A DNA stretch of 64,000 bases from Eunapius fragilis (taxonomy: Eukaryota; Porifera; Demospongiae; Spongillida; Spongillidae), in contig OY811981.1 in the NCBI GenBank assembly GCA_963681505.1, positions 2,582,572-2,646,571 of the forward strand, given 5' to 3'. The notes beneath the pieces are model-generated. The model had not been told where the DNA came from. It did no database searches and saw only the letters and a program-made list of their open reading frames with translations. The number at the start of each line of letters is the position of its first letter. Position 1 is the first letter of the stretch. Shown here one piece after another: positions 37,501-49,784 of the stretch. A program made the position numbers and the translations under genes.

Positions 37501-38650
37501 TGCCACAAAACCTACATGCCTGTACAGGTAATAATGTACTGTACACCTTGCTGCCCAAACCACTAATCTATTGCCAGCCTTTGGCTAGCAAGTGCACCAT
37601 AAAGGGGATTGTTAGTAATTAGTAGAGTTCTAACATGATTATGTGTAACAGAGCTCTCAATATGTAGGAAAATGAAGGGAAAATTCTATTACAGAATTGT
37701 ATTGTGTGTGTCAACATTCGGCTTTCATTACATGTCACAAAGGTAGTTTGTGATGACAAAACTACTGGATGGATGTTAAAAGCAAACTTAGATGATTGAC
37801 TATGAGGGTCAAAAATCCATGCACACTTATATTAGCATGCAATACGCAAGGGGTAGTGGGTCCTTAGCTCAGTCTCCGTCCATATACAGCAGGTGTGTGC
37901 GTGTGTGCATGTGTGTGGGTATGACTTCATGAAGCTGATTTTGAGTTTCAGCTTAGACTCAAGTCAAAAGCCACCACAGCACATAGCATGATACAAATCA
38001 ACAATTAATGGTTTTGACAGGTGCAAACAACAGAGCAATTGATAGTGTAAGACCAGCTAACCTGTACATCATCGGGATTGCATGAAATAACAAGAGGATT
38101 ATGGATGAAGAACAGAACAAACAGCTCTCCAATTTCTTCAGTCCTGTGTGTGTGTGTGTGTGTGTGTGTGGACAATGCATGATATACATTGATCAAAGTG
38201 CAGAATGTTGCTTGGGGTGCCATACCATTTTACCATCATGTCAGCAAATGGCTCAAATTCATTTCCCCTTTCCTTACTCATGGCTTGTAAGTCTAGAACA
38301 TGACCAAGAAAGAAACTAGAACGAAAGAATCCCTGTGTAATGAATGTCTTGGAAGGTAGGAAGAGATAAAATAAGTAAATTTTCTTGTTGAGTGAATTTA
38401 AACTTCGATGTACGAAACATTCATATTATGCAACTAAAGTGACAGTTGCTAAAAATAAATCTTTGTACTACACATTATCACATAATTAGAAACTGTATGT
38501 AATGATAAGTTGAGCTGTCACTGCTGAAATCTAAAATGCCAATTACTATAACGTTGGTGCAATGCTATTTGTACATTACCATTGATGGAGACAGCACAGA
38601 CCATAAACTAACCACATACACAAAGTGAAACACACACAAAGTGAAATGAA

Positions 38651-38682
<32 letters not shown>

Positions 38683-39154
38683 ACGCACACACACACACAC
38701 AAACACACACACAAACACACACACACACAAACACACGCACAGACACACTAACACATGCGCACACAAAAACACACACATACACACATACACACACAAATCG
38801 CACATGTATACATGCAATGGATTATACATACAGCTTCGCACAAGAATACTTGCATTTCAATACATGATATATATATATTATATATATATAATTATATATA
38901 TATATATGGGACAGTGTCCAGCTAAATCACCCTTATGGTACTTTTTCAAAATTTCCAGAACAAGCAAAAGAAAAGTAACGCTCGCATTAAATGTATGGCT
39001 AATTATAAATTCAGTGCCTAATAACTTTGTGATGGATAGTCCGATTTAGGATGCGTAAGGACCATTTGACAGAAGCTCATGGGTGTTCAAGGAAAATCAA
39101 AAAATTTGAAAACTTGAAAAACTAGCCAGAAGGGTGATTCTGCTGGACACTGTC

Positions 39155-39190
<36 letters not shown>

Positions 39191-39620
39191 GACAGTGTCC
39201 AGCTAAATCACCCTTATGGTACTTTTTCAAAATTTCCAGAACAAGCAAAAGAAAAGTAGCGCTCGCATTGAAATGTATGGCTAATTATAAATTCAGCGCC
39301 TAATAACTTTGTGAGGAATAGTCCGATTTAGGATGCGTAAGGACCATTTGACAGAAGCTCATGGGTGTTCAAGGAAAATCAAAAAATTTGAAAACTTGAA
39401 AAACTAGCCAGAAGGGTGATTCTGCTGGACACTGTCCCATATATATATATATATATACAGTTACAGCACAACCTTACCTGCTCCTCTTGGGAGATGGAAT
39501 GTGAGAGTACTTCCTATGGATGTAGGCTAGGTACAGTGAGAACAGGAGGAAGACCATGGCCACCAGAAGGAGCAGTCCCCCTCCAGGGTAGAGGACCCAC
39601 CAGGGGATGGAGCCTAGCAT
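34532..39620 (-). CDS. Cytochrome P450, CYP46-like, P450-3
   Basis: Fifteen exons: 39478-39620, 38226-38315, 38062-38143, 37151-37224, 37009-37095, 36805-36943, 35964-36113, 35749-35899, 35616-35678, 35487-35559, 35182-35266, 35014-35127, 34867-34955, 34732-34801, 34532-34675. Every exon has exactly the length of its P450-1 counterpart; total 1554 nt, 517 codons. The start ATG at 39620 gives MLGSIPWW followed by a hydrophobic anchor and YSHIPSPK hinge. I-helix AGQETT, EVLR, DPSRF and FSVGHRSCIG are all intact. It is expected to be an ER-anchored monooxygenase, substrate unknown, and is the least disturbed copy. Intron 1 holds two MITEs and a CA tract; the intron before exon 7 holds a 27-bp minisatellite. 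The exon 3 acceptor is preceded directly by a CA tract. Confidence 0.9.
36190..36440. repeat. 27-bp minisatellite, about 9 copies
   Basis: The unit aatacaggaggcagcattgc plus cccctct is repeated with almost no divergence inside a P450-3 intron (36114-36804). All frames stay open because 27 is a multiple of three; there is no reason to call it coding. Confidence 0.95.
38640..38800. repeat. (CA)n-rich microsatellite
   Basis: Imperfect CA dinucleotide tract within P450-3 intron 1. Confidence 0.9.
38908..39156. mobile_element. MITE-like palindromic element, family 2, copy a
   Basis: 249 bp bounded by inverted ends gggacagtgtccagctaaat and a complementary right end (gctggacactgtccc). It is inserted in a TA run and non-coding. 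It is almost identical to copy b directly downstream, implying very recent activity or local duplication. Confidence 0.85.
39189..39438. mobile_element. MITE-like palindromic element, family 2, copy b
   Basis: 250 bp, with the same ends as copy a and only a few substitutions, separated from it by 32 bases of TA repeat. Its right end lies 40 bases from the donor site of P450-3 exon 1. Confidence 0.85.
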
Positions 39621-41479
<1,859 letters not shown>

Positions 41480-41612
41480 TCACAATTTGCAGTTATGATA
41501 GTGCTTTTGGGCCGGGTAGTTCCATTGAGCAAACACAGACATGATTACACAGAAGAGGACCACCACAAAACATGCTATAGGAAGACCAATGGCCACTGTG
41601 TGTATGTGTATG

Positions 41613-41648
<36 letters not shown>

Positions 41649-44600
41649 ATATATGTGTGGATGAAATGTATTCAAGTAAGTATTTCAACTGTAAGTATTT
41701 TAAATTATTAACTAAAACACTCTTCAGCATGCTATTAAAATCCAGATGGTCCAATGAGTAGCACACTATTGTGAAGGGCTGATCATTATGTCATGATATT
41801 TTCAATGAGCCCAAACCAAATACTTTGTTTTCTAGTTGCTATAGACTGAGAAATAAACTAAACATTTGGAATCATATTTATGAACAGCAGAGAATAGGTT
41901 ATCATGACCAATCATTCTAGTAAATCCTGCTGTTCACATTAAATGCCCTAACATAATACAAAAGAACTATAGATAGCATAAATATAAATCACTGCCTGAA
42001 TAGGTTTTGCTGTCACCTCCTTCCATTTAATAATATAATACACGTCATGACAGATATAAAAATATATATAGCAAACCACAATAAATGGGTGGGGGGGAGG
42101 GGGGGAAAGTGAGATACAAGAACCAGTGGCAATTCCAGAGCCTGTTCACATGAGGTTCCACCAGGATATTGTAACATGAACTTGTACCATTTTATTTCAC
42201 ATACAATTAAAATAGAACGTACACTTTTCACTTTTTCTGACCCGGGCTTCATACTCAGCGTCATTTTCCTGCAGCTGCTCTTCAGCCAGCTCCACCAATC
42301 TCTCACACTGTTCTTGTGCTGCAGGAACACAGCAATGCTTACACTGTTGACAATCAAATCAACAAAGCATACTACACACAAAATTGCATGTGCACACATA
42401 TGAACATACCTTCTGTAGAGCCTCCACTGTAACGGATTGAAGTACATTGGCAAAGCATACCCATGTTAAGATTGGGTTTCAGGTTTACGGATGGACAGCT
42501 GGTGGCACACGTTCCATCGGTCAGTTTGGCTGAAGCACACAATGTACAGTTGCTGGGTTGTGAACCAACACATCTAGCACACAATGGGTCACAGGCTGCA
42601 TGTAGAGATAATCAGAACAAACAATACAAAAGTAAAACTCAGATGTACAAGGAATTGACAATGAAAATATTTTGAATTCTAGAAGTTTTTTTCAATGGAG
42701 CATATGGGTTTTATTAGCAGTTAGGCAGAAGTGTATATGCTTTAGGTTATAATTTTGCCGGATATTAGTAAAACAAAGTCTACTCAATAATTCCCCTTCC
42801 CCTTCCACATCAGATTAGAATGAAACAGTAATAATACTACTTTTCTACATTAACTCATTCCCTTGTATTAGTAGTCCTCAATTCAAGTTCATTACTTCCA
42901 TCCACAAATGGGTGTGCATGTGCGTGTGGTTGTGTATGCATGTATGGTGCCTATTAAAATAGTTTCTCTATGCGACTTGCTCAAATAGAACAGGTGGGTT
43001 CTGATCCTGCTTCACCTGTGTCAAGAATCAGTCCCATCCTCATTGGTTTCTGATACTATGGGGTCTTTGCTATCTTCTACGGAAAACCATAAGTTTGAAC
43101 AACTGCTGTTACTTTAGCCTTCCCCAGCCAACCGTGCGTGTGCATGGTACATGCAACATCTTGGTTGATACCTTTCATAGGGTCTTAACCTTGAACCTGA
43201 TGAGTTCTAAGTTGAATTGACACATCCAGGGGGTTTGTGTGCATTGACCATACTGTTCTGACTTACAGTTGGACGCTTTTGGACACCACCCTGTAATGTA
43301 TATAGGTTGAGGGATGTCATGTTGCACCATAACAGCTTGAAGGATGCATGCTCTTTCTCATAACCATCAAATCTGTCTGGGAGGTAGACAGAAGACGCAA
43401 CTGTCCAACTGATATTCTTGTGCATAACTGGATGGTTGGCAAGCCAGCTGCTTTCGACCTGACAGTAGCCTCTCCACTTAATCTGACTACTTTAACTGAA
43501 GTGGGAGCCACTAGTGGGTAAGCAGCTGAAACACGGAAGCATGGTGCACACACATGTGAACATATCTTCTGTAGAGCTTAGCTGGGTCTGAATACCCCTG
43601 GCAGTTGAGTCCTATGATCTGGCAGCAGAGACCTATGGTCTGTCAGCTGATACCTCTGGTCTGTTATGCCCCTGCTACATGGCAGCTGAGTCCTATGGTC
43701 TGTTATGCCCCTGCATTGCAGCTGAGTCCTATGGTCTTTATACCCCTGGCAGCTGAGACCTATGTGGTTGCTGGGAGTGCAGAATCCCAGTGCATCATTT
43801 CCATGTTGCATCTCACTGGATCATCCAGGCGCAGATCAAGGACAGTCTATAAGATTTAACCTCACACTAGTACTAATTCAAGATAATGCCAGAGTTTTGC
43901 TTTTTTGCTTGTGGTGAGGGGTAGCTATCTTTCTTATGCATGTGTTACAATTGTATTGCCTTTTGTTCTCATTGTATTATGTCAATGCAGTTCACATGTT
44001 GCATTGCCATGTGTAGAATATCTATGGCATGGCTTAGATGTTTGATAAAATTACAATCTGCATACATGGATCTAAGTAAAGGATTATATCTGTCTTTCTT
44101 GCCAATGCGTGTGATTATTATTATTGTTGCCTAGGAAAGGCGATAATATACTAGTTTTGCAGGAAGACGCATCAAAGTTGCTTACGCATAATTAAAGAAT
44201 TCAAGCCAATGTGTAACGCACAGACATGATTAATTTTTGCCGCATCGATCCCATTATAAAAACGGAATGCATTGTATCGCGTTCAATGTCATGTCACCAC
44301 GCTTGCGCAATTCCTAACTTACGATCGGTGCAGGGTTGGACCGCATCTACGCACGATGAGGAGCATCCGGCTGTGCTGACGAGGGAAAGATTGGCACTCA
44401 AGTTAGAAGAAGTATTTGATAGGCTTTCGCCATCGCACGTCAAAATGAAGCGAGCCGTCGCGTTGCTGGAGCTGTTAAAAGTCGACAGGATGACGTTGTC
44501 CACGGACCCGGATGGAGTCACAGAAAGACAGTTGATGATGACCTCGTCGTACATGGACGCGAATTGGTTCCGTATTTGATCGTCCGTCTGGTAGCACGCC

Positions 44601-44677
44601 ATTGACACTGTTTGGGCAGTCGCCCATGACAGTCCTTGCAGGAGAAGACCCGCTGCCAACCAACAGAGCCGTTGCAT
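41480..44677 (-). CDS. CRM-A: signal-peptide, Cys-rich, single-pass membrane protein (short paralog)
   Basis: Four exons: 44323-44677, 42410-42595, 42223-42318, 41480-41595; total 753 nt, 250 codons, all introns phase 1. Exon 1 starts MQRLCWLAAGLLLQGLSWATAQ, a signal peptide, followed by a domain with several NxS/T sites and a CSSSCVDAVQPC motif. Exon 2 is Cys-rich (CDPLCARCVGSQPSNCTLC), like furin/growth-factor-receptor Cys repeats. Exon 3 encodes a Glu/Gln-rich helix, probably a coiled coil (AQEQCERLVELAEEQLQEND). Exon 4 encodes the membrane span (LPIACFVVVLFCVIMSVF) and a short tail. It is expected at the cell surface with the N-terminus outside; role unknown. It lies divergently from the gene at 45484-47427. 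I do not recognise the N-terminal domain. Confidence 0.82.
43390..43880 (+). mobile_element. Non-LTR RT-family 3' fragment with internal tandem repeats
   Basis: The plus strand encodes DILVHNWMVGKPAAFDLTVASPLNL, then a stop, then remnants of the RKH region. This matches the C-terminal nuclease-like domain of the element at 17335-19925. It is followed (43590-43765) by about five imperfect repeats of cagctgagtcctatggtctg, and then by AESQCIIS...SSRRRSRT, matching the element's terminal segment. The fragment lies within the first intron of CRM-A, on the opposite strand. Confidence 0.7.
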
Positions 44678-45483
44678 GTTACCACAAACCGCTGACGTAA
44701 ACTAATACGCTATAGCACCTCTCAAAACTATACGCTGTGCTAGTGTATGCAAGGTCACATGATGCAGATTCCTTTCAGTGGGACAGCATATAACTGGTAT
44801 AGACTCGCAAGCTCAACTGAAGACAGACTAAGGCTCGCTTCGATTATCAAACCCTTAGTATGCCCCAATGATGAGAGGGGCCTGGGCAAATGATAGGTCA
44901 GTGGAGCTTTTAACTTTGGTGCGTAACATTTGTCGAAAGTGATTATTATGATGTGTTAGACGACACTTAAGAGCGATGTACGTATACCATGGGTAATCAT
45001 GATTCGTAACGCTTGAAACTAACACCAGTATTATACTCCTACCTCCCTACGACCTGAAAAGTTAGTTAGCAGAGGGCTTTAAACAATATGCACAGCCGCG
45101 CAAGTTTCATTCGTGTACGCTTACGGCAGTAATAAACGGACATGCACGGATGAGCCATGCGGTAATATATTCCTCAATAACATGATTAGCGCGCGACTTA
45201 CAAGCAGCTATGCCAGTGAGTACAAGTACTTATGTATGTAGGGAACGTACGTTCCGCGACGGCGAGAGAAAGAGAGAAGGAAGTGTCGGGAGGGTGTCTG
45301 TTAGATCTATACATACGGCACTAATAGTATTTGCATATTGCCATTACCCACTGCAGCCTGGATACCCCGACATAACGCGCTGCTGCGTTCGATGAGGTGA
45401 GGCAGACATATTAGATACACGCATGCTTTATGAATCGGCGGTAAATTGCAGCTGTTGTGTGTATTCCCCGCAGTACGATATCT
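44678..45483. promoter_or_regulatory. Divergent intergenic region between CRM-A and the neugrin-like gene
   Basis: About 0.8 kb between the CRM-A ATG (44677) and the first recognised exon of the + strand gene. This arrangement suggests a shared bidirectional promoter. I cannot point to a core promoter motif; the first coding exon of the + strand gene may lie here (for example near 45210). Confidence 0.35.
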
Positions 45484-46279
45484 GTTCCTAAGATACCGTC
45501 TTCACCACCACCCTGCCGTCTGGCGACTTCCACGGATGGGAAGACGATTGTATGCATACATCGCGAGAGGGAGCCTTCCCTCTTAGTTGGAAAGGTTAGT
45601 TGAGTACTAACTTTTAATACGTTACTGTCATGCTTCCCTCCCCCATCCCCCACAGTCACTGAAGCCCTTTACTGGTAAACCAGAGGCGGAAGAGTGCAAA
45701 ATGAAGTTGGATCCTGACGAGGTTTGTGGCTTTTCGCGTGAGCTTTAGTAGCTGTTACAATTTAAGGTATTGATATTACTACCTAAATAGCACACGTAGG
45801 AAACGTGGGGGTTAAATAGTATTGTAAATTACTATGTGATGACGTTAGATGTAACCAACCAATATCGGCAGTAGTTAGGCACTGGACTCCACTTTAGTTT
45901 CCCATCTACCTCTACCACCTGCATGCTCTAAATAAGACAGTCTAAAACTTGTATTATTGCCATATATGGCCATTCTGTTATAATCCTCATAACTCTCCAT
46001 GCATTAAAGCCCCCAATCGAGAACAAGGAATTTAAAACACAGAAACCCCCTAACTGTATTATCTATTGGTTATTTAACAGGACTCATTCAATTGTTATCA
46101 TGTACTGCATCGTATTTTGAGGAAGAGTGGGCAGGAAACTAAAGTCCAGTTTGGAGTGACTTAATGTACTTTTTTTTTCCACTTAGGTGAAGCAGGTTAG
46201 AAAGTTGAGAAAGGAAGATGGCTCTACATGGACCGTGAACACCCTGGCTAAATACTTTAACACCGTACCCACTGTTATC

Positions 46280-46326
<47 letters not shown>

Positions 46327-47427
46327 CCATGACTTAGACACCTATTCTGTGCTTATTAGTTTCTTCATAGCCTGCCTACATACCCCGCCGTGCTGAACAT
46401 GATTTTAATATTTAGAAGCAATTATTAAAAATGGCAGTGTGTAGCTAATCGGAAAAAAAGCTCGTTGTCATGGTATATTATGCAATTTGGTGTCATAAAT
46501 TGTACATTTTGGTCAGTAGTTTGTGTAATATTACATCCGGATTGCACTGGCAGCTGACGCATTCCTTGGATTGACTGTCACCACGAGTATATTATATAAC
46601 ATGTCAAAGCTTGTTTTATTAGCCAATAGTTACGTATGTCCATCAGATAGGATGTCATCTGTCTCACTTTGGGTTCCTTTGTTTAATACTGCACTACAGA
46701 AATGCTGATGGCTTATCTGTATAGGCACGGACAGGCCTAAACTGAAGGAAGTAAAATTCATTTTTGGCTTTTACTATGTTGTCTGGATACACGTGTATGT
46801 ATTTAGCATTAGCATAGTAGTCATTGTTCACGTTACTTGTGAAGTCTTCACCGTAATGGCCCCTTTCGCCTGATGAGGAATTGGCTATCACCAAATAGGT
46901 GCCCTCATGCTATTGGTTCCGTCATTCCAACAGGAGAGTTTCCAGCGCTGATCCAAAGAGACAGAAGGAGTTGGACGAAGAGAAAGCTCTGCTTGCTAAG
47001 ATGAGGCCGCACAAAAGGAAGGTCTACAAATTGCAGAAGCAAATGGTTAGTGAAAAGGAATTGTTATGTGCTGCAGTTGGGGGGGAACAAGTGTGTTGTA
47101 CCACGGTGCTGCATACGTGTATGGTGAGGGTGGTAAGTGGACGTGCAACACCACCCTTACTGTGTGGCTTGTGAGCTTTAGTGCAAGATGATATGTGACA
47201 CAAAGTGAGCCATTGAGAAAGAACATTTGTGGCTCCATGTTATTCAGTGTCCAATTTCTACATCCACATAAACTAAATGTGGATGTACTTGATTTGGGTA
47301 TGGAATGGTAACCATGACAGCAATGCAGTTCAGTTCAATTTTTTAAAATTTTAAAATTCAGATGAGAGAATCAAGGCTGAAGGAACTTTTGCAGCAGAAA
47401 GCCAGTGGCATGGTAAAGGTTACATGA
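45484..47427 (+). CDS. Neugrin-like helical-domain protein, 5' end unresolved
   Basis: Exons: about 45484-45594, 45656-45721, 46187-46281, 46934-47045, 47362-47427 (TGA), with consistent phases (0, 0, 2, 0). The core reads VKQVRKLRKEDGSTWTVNTL then AKYFNTVPTVIRRV, the same pattern as the neugrin helix-turn-helix segment (QIRYL..E.PE.WSV.RLAE.F.VS..VIRRV). It is followed by a Lys/Glu-rich helical tail. Human neugrin acts in mitochondrial rRNA biology; related helix-turn-helix segments occur in other mitochondrial translation factors, so a mitochondrial role is inferred. The start codon and any targeting peptide were not resolved. A GT tract begins directly at the donor after 46281. Confidence 0.55.
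46282..46324. repeat. (GT)n microsatellite starting at a splice donor
   Basis: The intron after the exon ending at 46281 begins with GTGTGT... and runs as pure GT for 42 bases. Confidence 0.95.
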
Positions 47428-47915
47428 GACTCACGTAGGACCCTCAATGGTTGTACTGCTGCACCAGTGACTTGAGGCTGCGCTCTATCGTAGCAGCCTG
47501 TGCGTTGTCTGTTCATATATTATATTTGCAGTGATGAGTGTGTTGATAACATATATATTGTGAACTGCAGCACACTCTATGCCTACAAACAAATAGGTCA
47601 AATAGGTTAGACTCTTATCGTTTCAACTTCAGTTTTAACTATTTCTAGTGTTCTGAATGATGTTTTGATCCATGTTCGGGTGATCTGAGGGAAAGGAATA
47701 TCAATTTGCCACCAGTATGTATATGACGAGATGCAGGTGATTTACACATACACCAAACGTGCTGTTATTAATGCCGTTATTAATAACCTAGGACTCCTGT
47801 AATGTCCGTTAGTAGGAATCAGTGTTGGTAAACCACCCTGCTAGACGTTCTACAAGAGCCTCACACCCTTTGGTGTGGAAGTGAATATTTCCAAAGTGCT
47901 GTAATAAACATAATA
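47428..47915. other. 3' flank of the neugrin-like gene
   Basis: No further exon was recognised. An AATAAA occurs near 47904, far from the stop. Confidence 0.4.
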
Positions 47916-47924
47916 TTGTACAAT

Positions 47925-48262
47925 CATTCCCTCCACTCCACCCACTTCCTATTCCCTCTACTCCACCCCCTTCCTATTCCCTCTACTCCACCCACTTCCT
48001 ATTCCCTCTACTCCACCCACTTCCTATTCCCTCTACTCCACCCCCTTCCTATTCCCTCTACTCCACCCACTTCCTATTTCTCTACTCCAACCCCTTCCTA
48101 TTCCCTCTACTCCACCCCCTTCCTATTCCCTCTACTCCACCCCCTTCCTATTCCCTCTACTCCACCCACTTCCTATTCCCTCTACTCCACCCCCTTCCTA
48201 TTCCCTCTACTCCACCCACTTCCTATTCCTCTACTCCAACCCCTTCCTATTCCTCTACTCCT
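47925..48262. repeat. Pyrimidine-rich minisatellite, 23-24-bp unit, about 14 copies
   Basis: The unit ctccaccccc/cttcctattccctcta is repeated with alternation of CCCCC and CCCAC variants. One strand is almost purely pyrimidine, so triplex formation is possible. The long open frame across it is a repeat artefact. Confidence 0.95.
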
Positions 48263-48309
48263 CCATCCTCCCCTATCACAGACTATTTAAATAGAACAAG
48301 AGAGATCTC

Positions 48310-48436
48310 TCACGCTGCATGTTGTCGTTTAGAGCCATGTCCATGTCCATGTGGTGGGTACTTCCAGTGGGTAAACACAGACATGAGCAGACAGAACAGG
48401 ATCATCACAAAACACACTACGGGGAGGCTGATGGCC

Positions 48437-48501
<65 letters not shown>

Positions 48502-49742
48502 ACAAATCAAAATAAAACCACGTACATGGAGTCATCTATGTCACCGACACCCTTACATTTGTTTTTCACTAAGGCCTGTGCTCTCTCCTCTGCCTCCTGT
48601 TCTCCCTTCTGCTCCACTGCCAATATCTGCAGTCTCTGGAACTCATTTTGTGCTGCAGCAAACAAAACAAAATGGCGTAACTATACACCACTCCTCAGTT
48701 ACAGCATCAGAGATATAATTTATCTTCCTCCTGATAAGCTTTTAATCATAGCTAATTGATTGGAAGCAGGCATATAATTGATCGGAAGCAGGCACATTTA
48801 TGTGGAGTGATGTGTGAGCTGTTGAACTTCCCCTTTCAAAGTGCTTCATTCGTGCTGTTGTACCTATATGTGTGTGCTGGCACCCTTTGTGATACATGTA
48901 CTAATAAGAATTTACCAACTCAGCTAGTGGTGCAAATGTCACCTGCTCGTTGGTGGTGTGATTTTCCTGGACACAGGTAACGTTACAAAAATCCTTTTGT
49001 GAGTTCCCATAGATGGCGTTTATGACACGCAAATTAACGTACTTTTTCCAGCAAGGAAACTAGGGTTCTAGAGTGAAGTTATTGATGTTTAGTGAATGAC
49101 TCATCAGTATATATATATCTTATGAGCATATGTTGTGTACGCACTATAACAGCAGATGGCTCAGTTAGGGCAAAAGCATGAGCTGTGCTATTGTACCCCT
49201 TTAACTGTACTGTGAGTGACATGTATATCTGATCAACAGGCAACACACTTGTCACACCAATAGCCACACCCAATTACTCACACAGGGGATGGCTACACCC
49301 ACTTCCCCACGCAGGGGTCGCTCATGCACTCGGCAATGGCCACACCCACTTACCCACGCAGGGGTCGCTCATGCACTCGGCAATGGCCACACCCACTTAC
49401 CCATGCAGGGGTCACTCATGTACTCGGCAATGGCCACACCCACTTACCCACGCAGGGGTCGCTCATGTACTCGGCAATGGCCACACCCACTTACCCATGC
49501 AGGGGTCACTCATGTACTCGGCAATGGCCACACCCACTTACCCACGCAGGGGTCGCTCATGTACTCGGCAATGGCCCACACCCACTTACCCACGCAGGGG
49601 TCGCTAATGTACTCAGCAGTGGTGAGGCAGAGTGACTTGTTGACACTGACCACCAAGGGAGGACGACACTGGAGGCACTCGGATACCCCTTCAGCCTGCT
49701 GACAGAGAGTGCAGTAGTCGATGCCACAAGCTGTGTGTGTGT

Positions 49743-49784
<42 letters not shown>

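Noticed and set aside
38576-38867. Cys/Val or His/Thr repeat proteins over CA tracts (also at 40492, 41493, 48310, 49510, 58876)
   Set aside because: Translations of dinucleotide repeats; only the genuine exons embedded next to them were kept.
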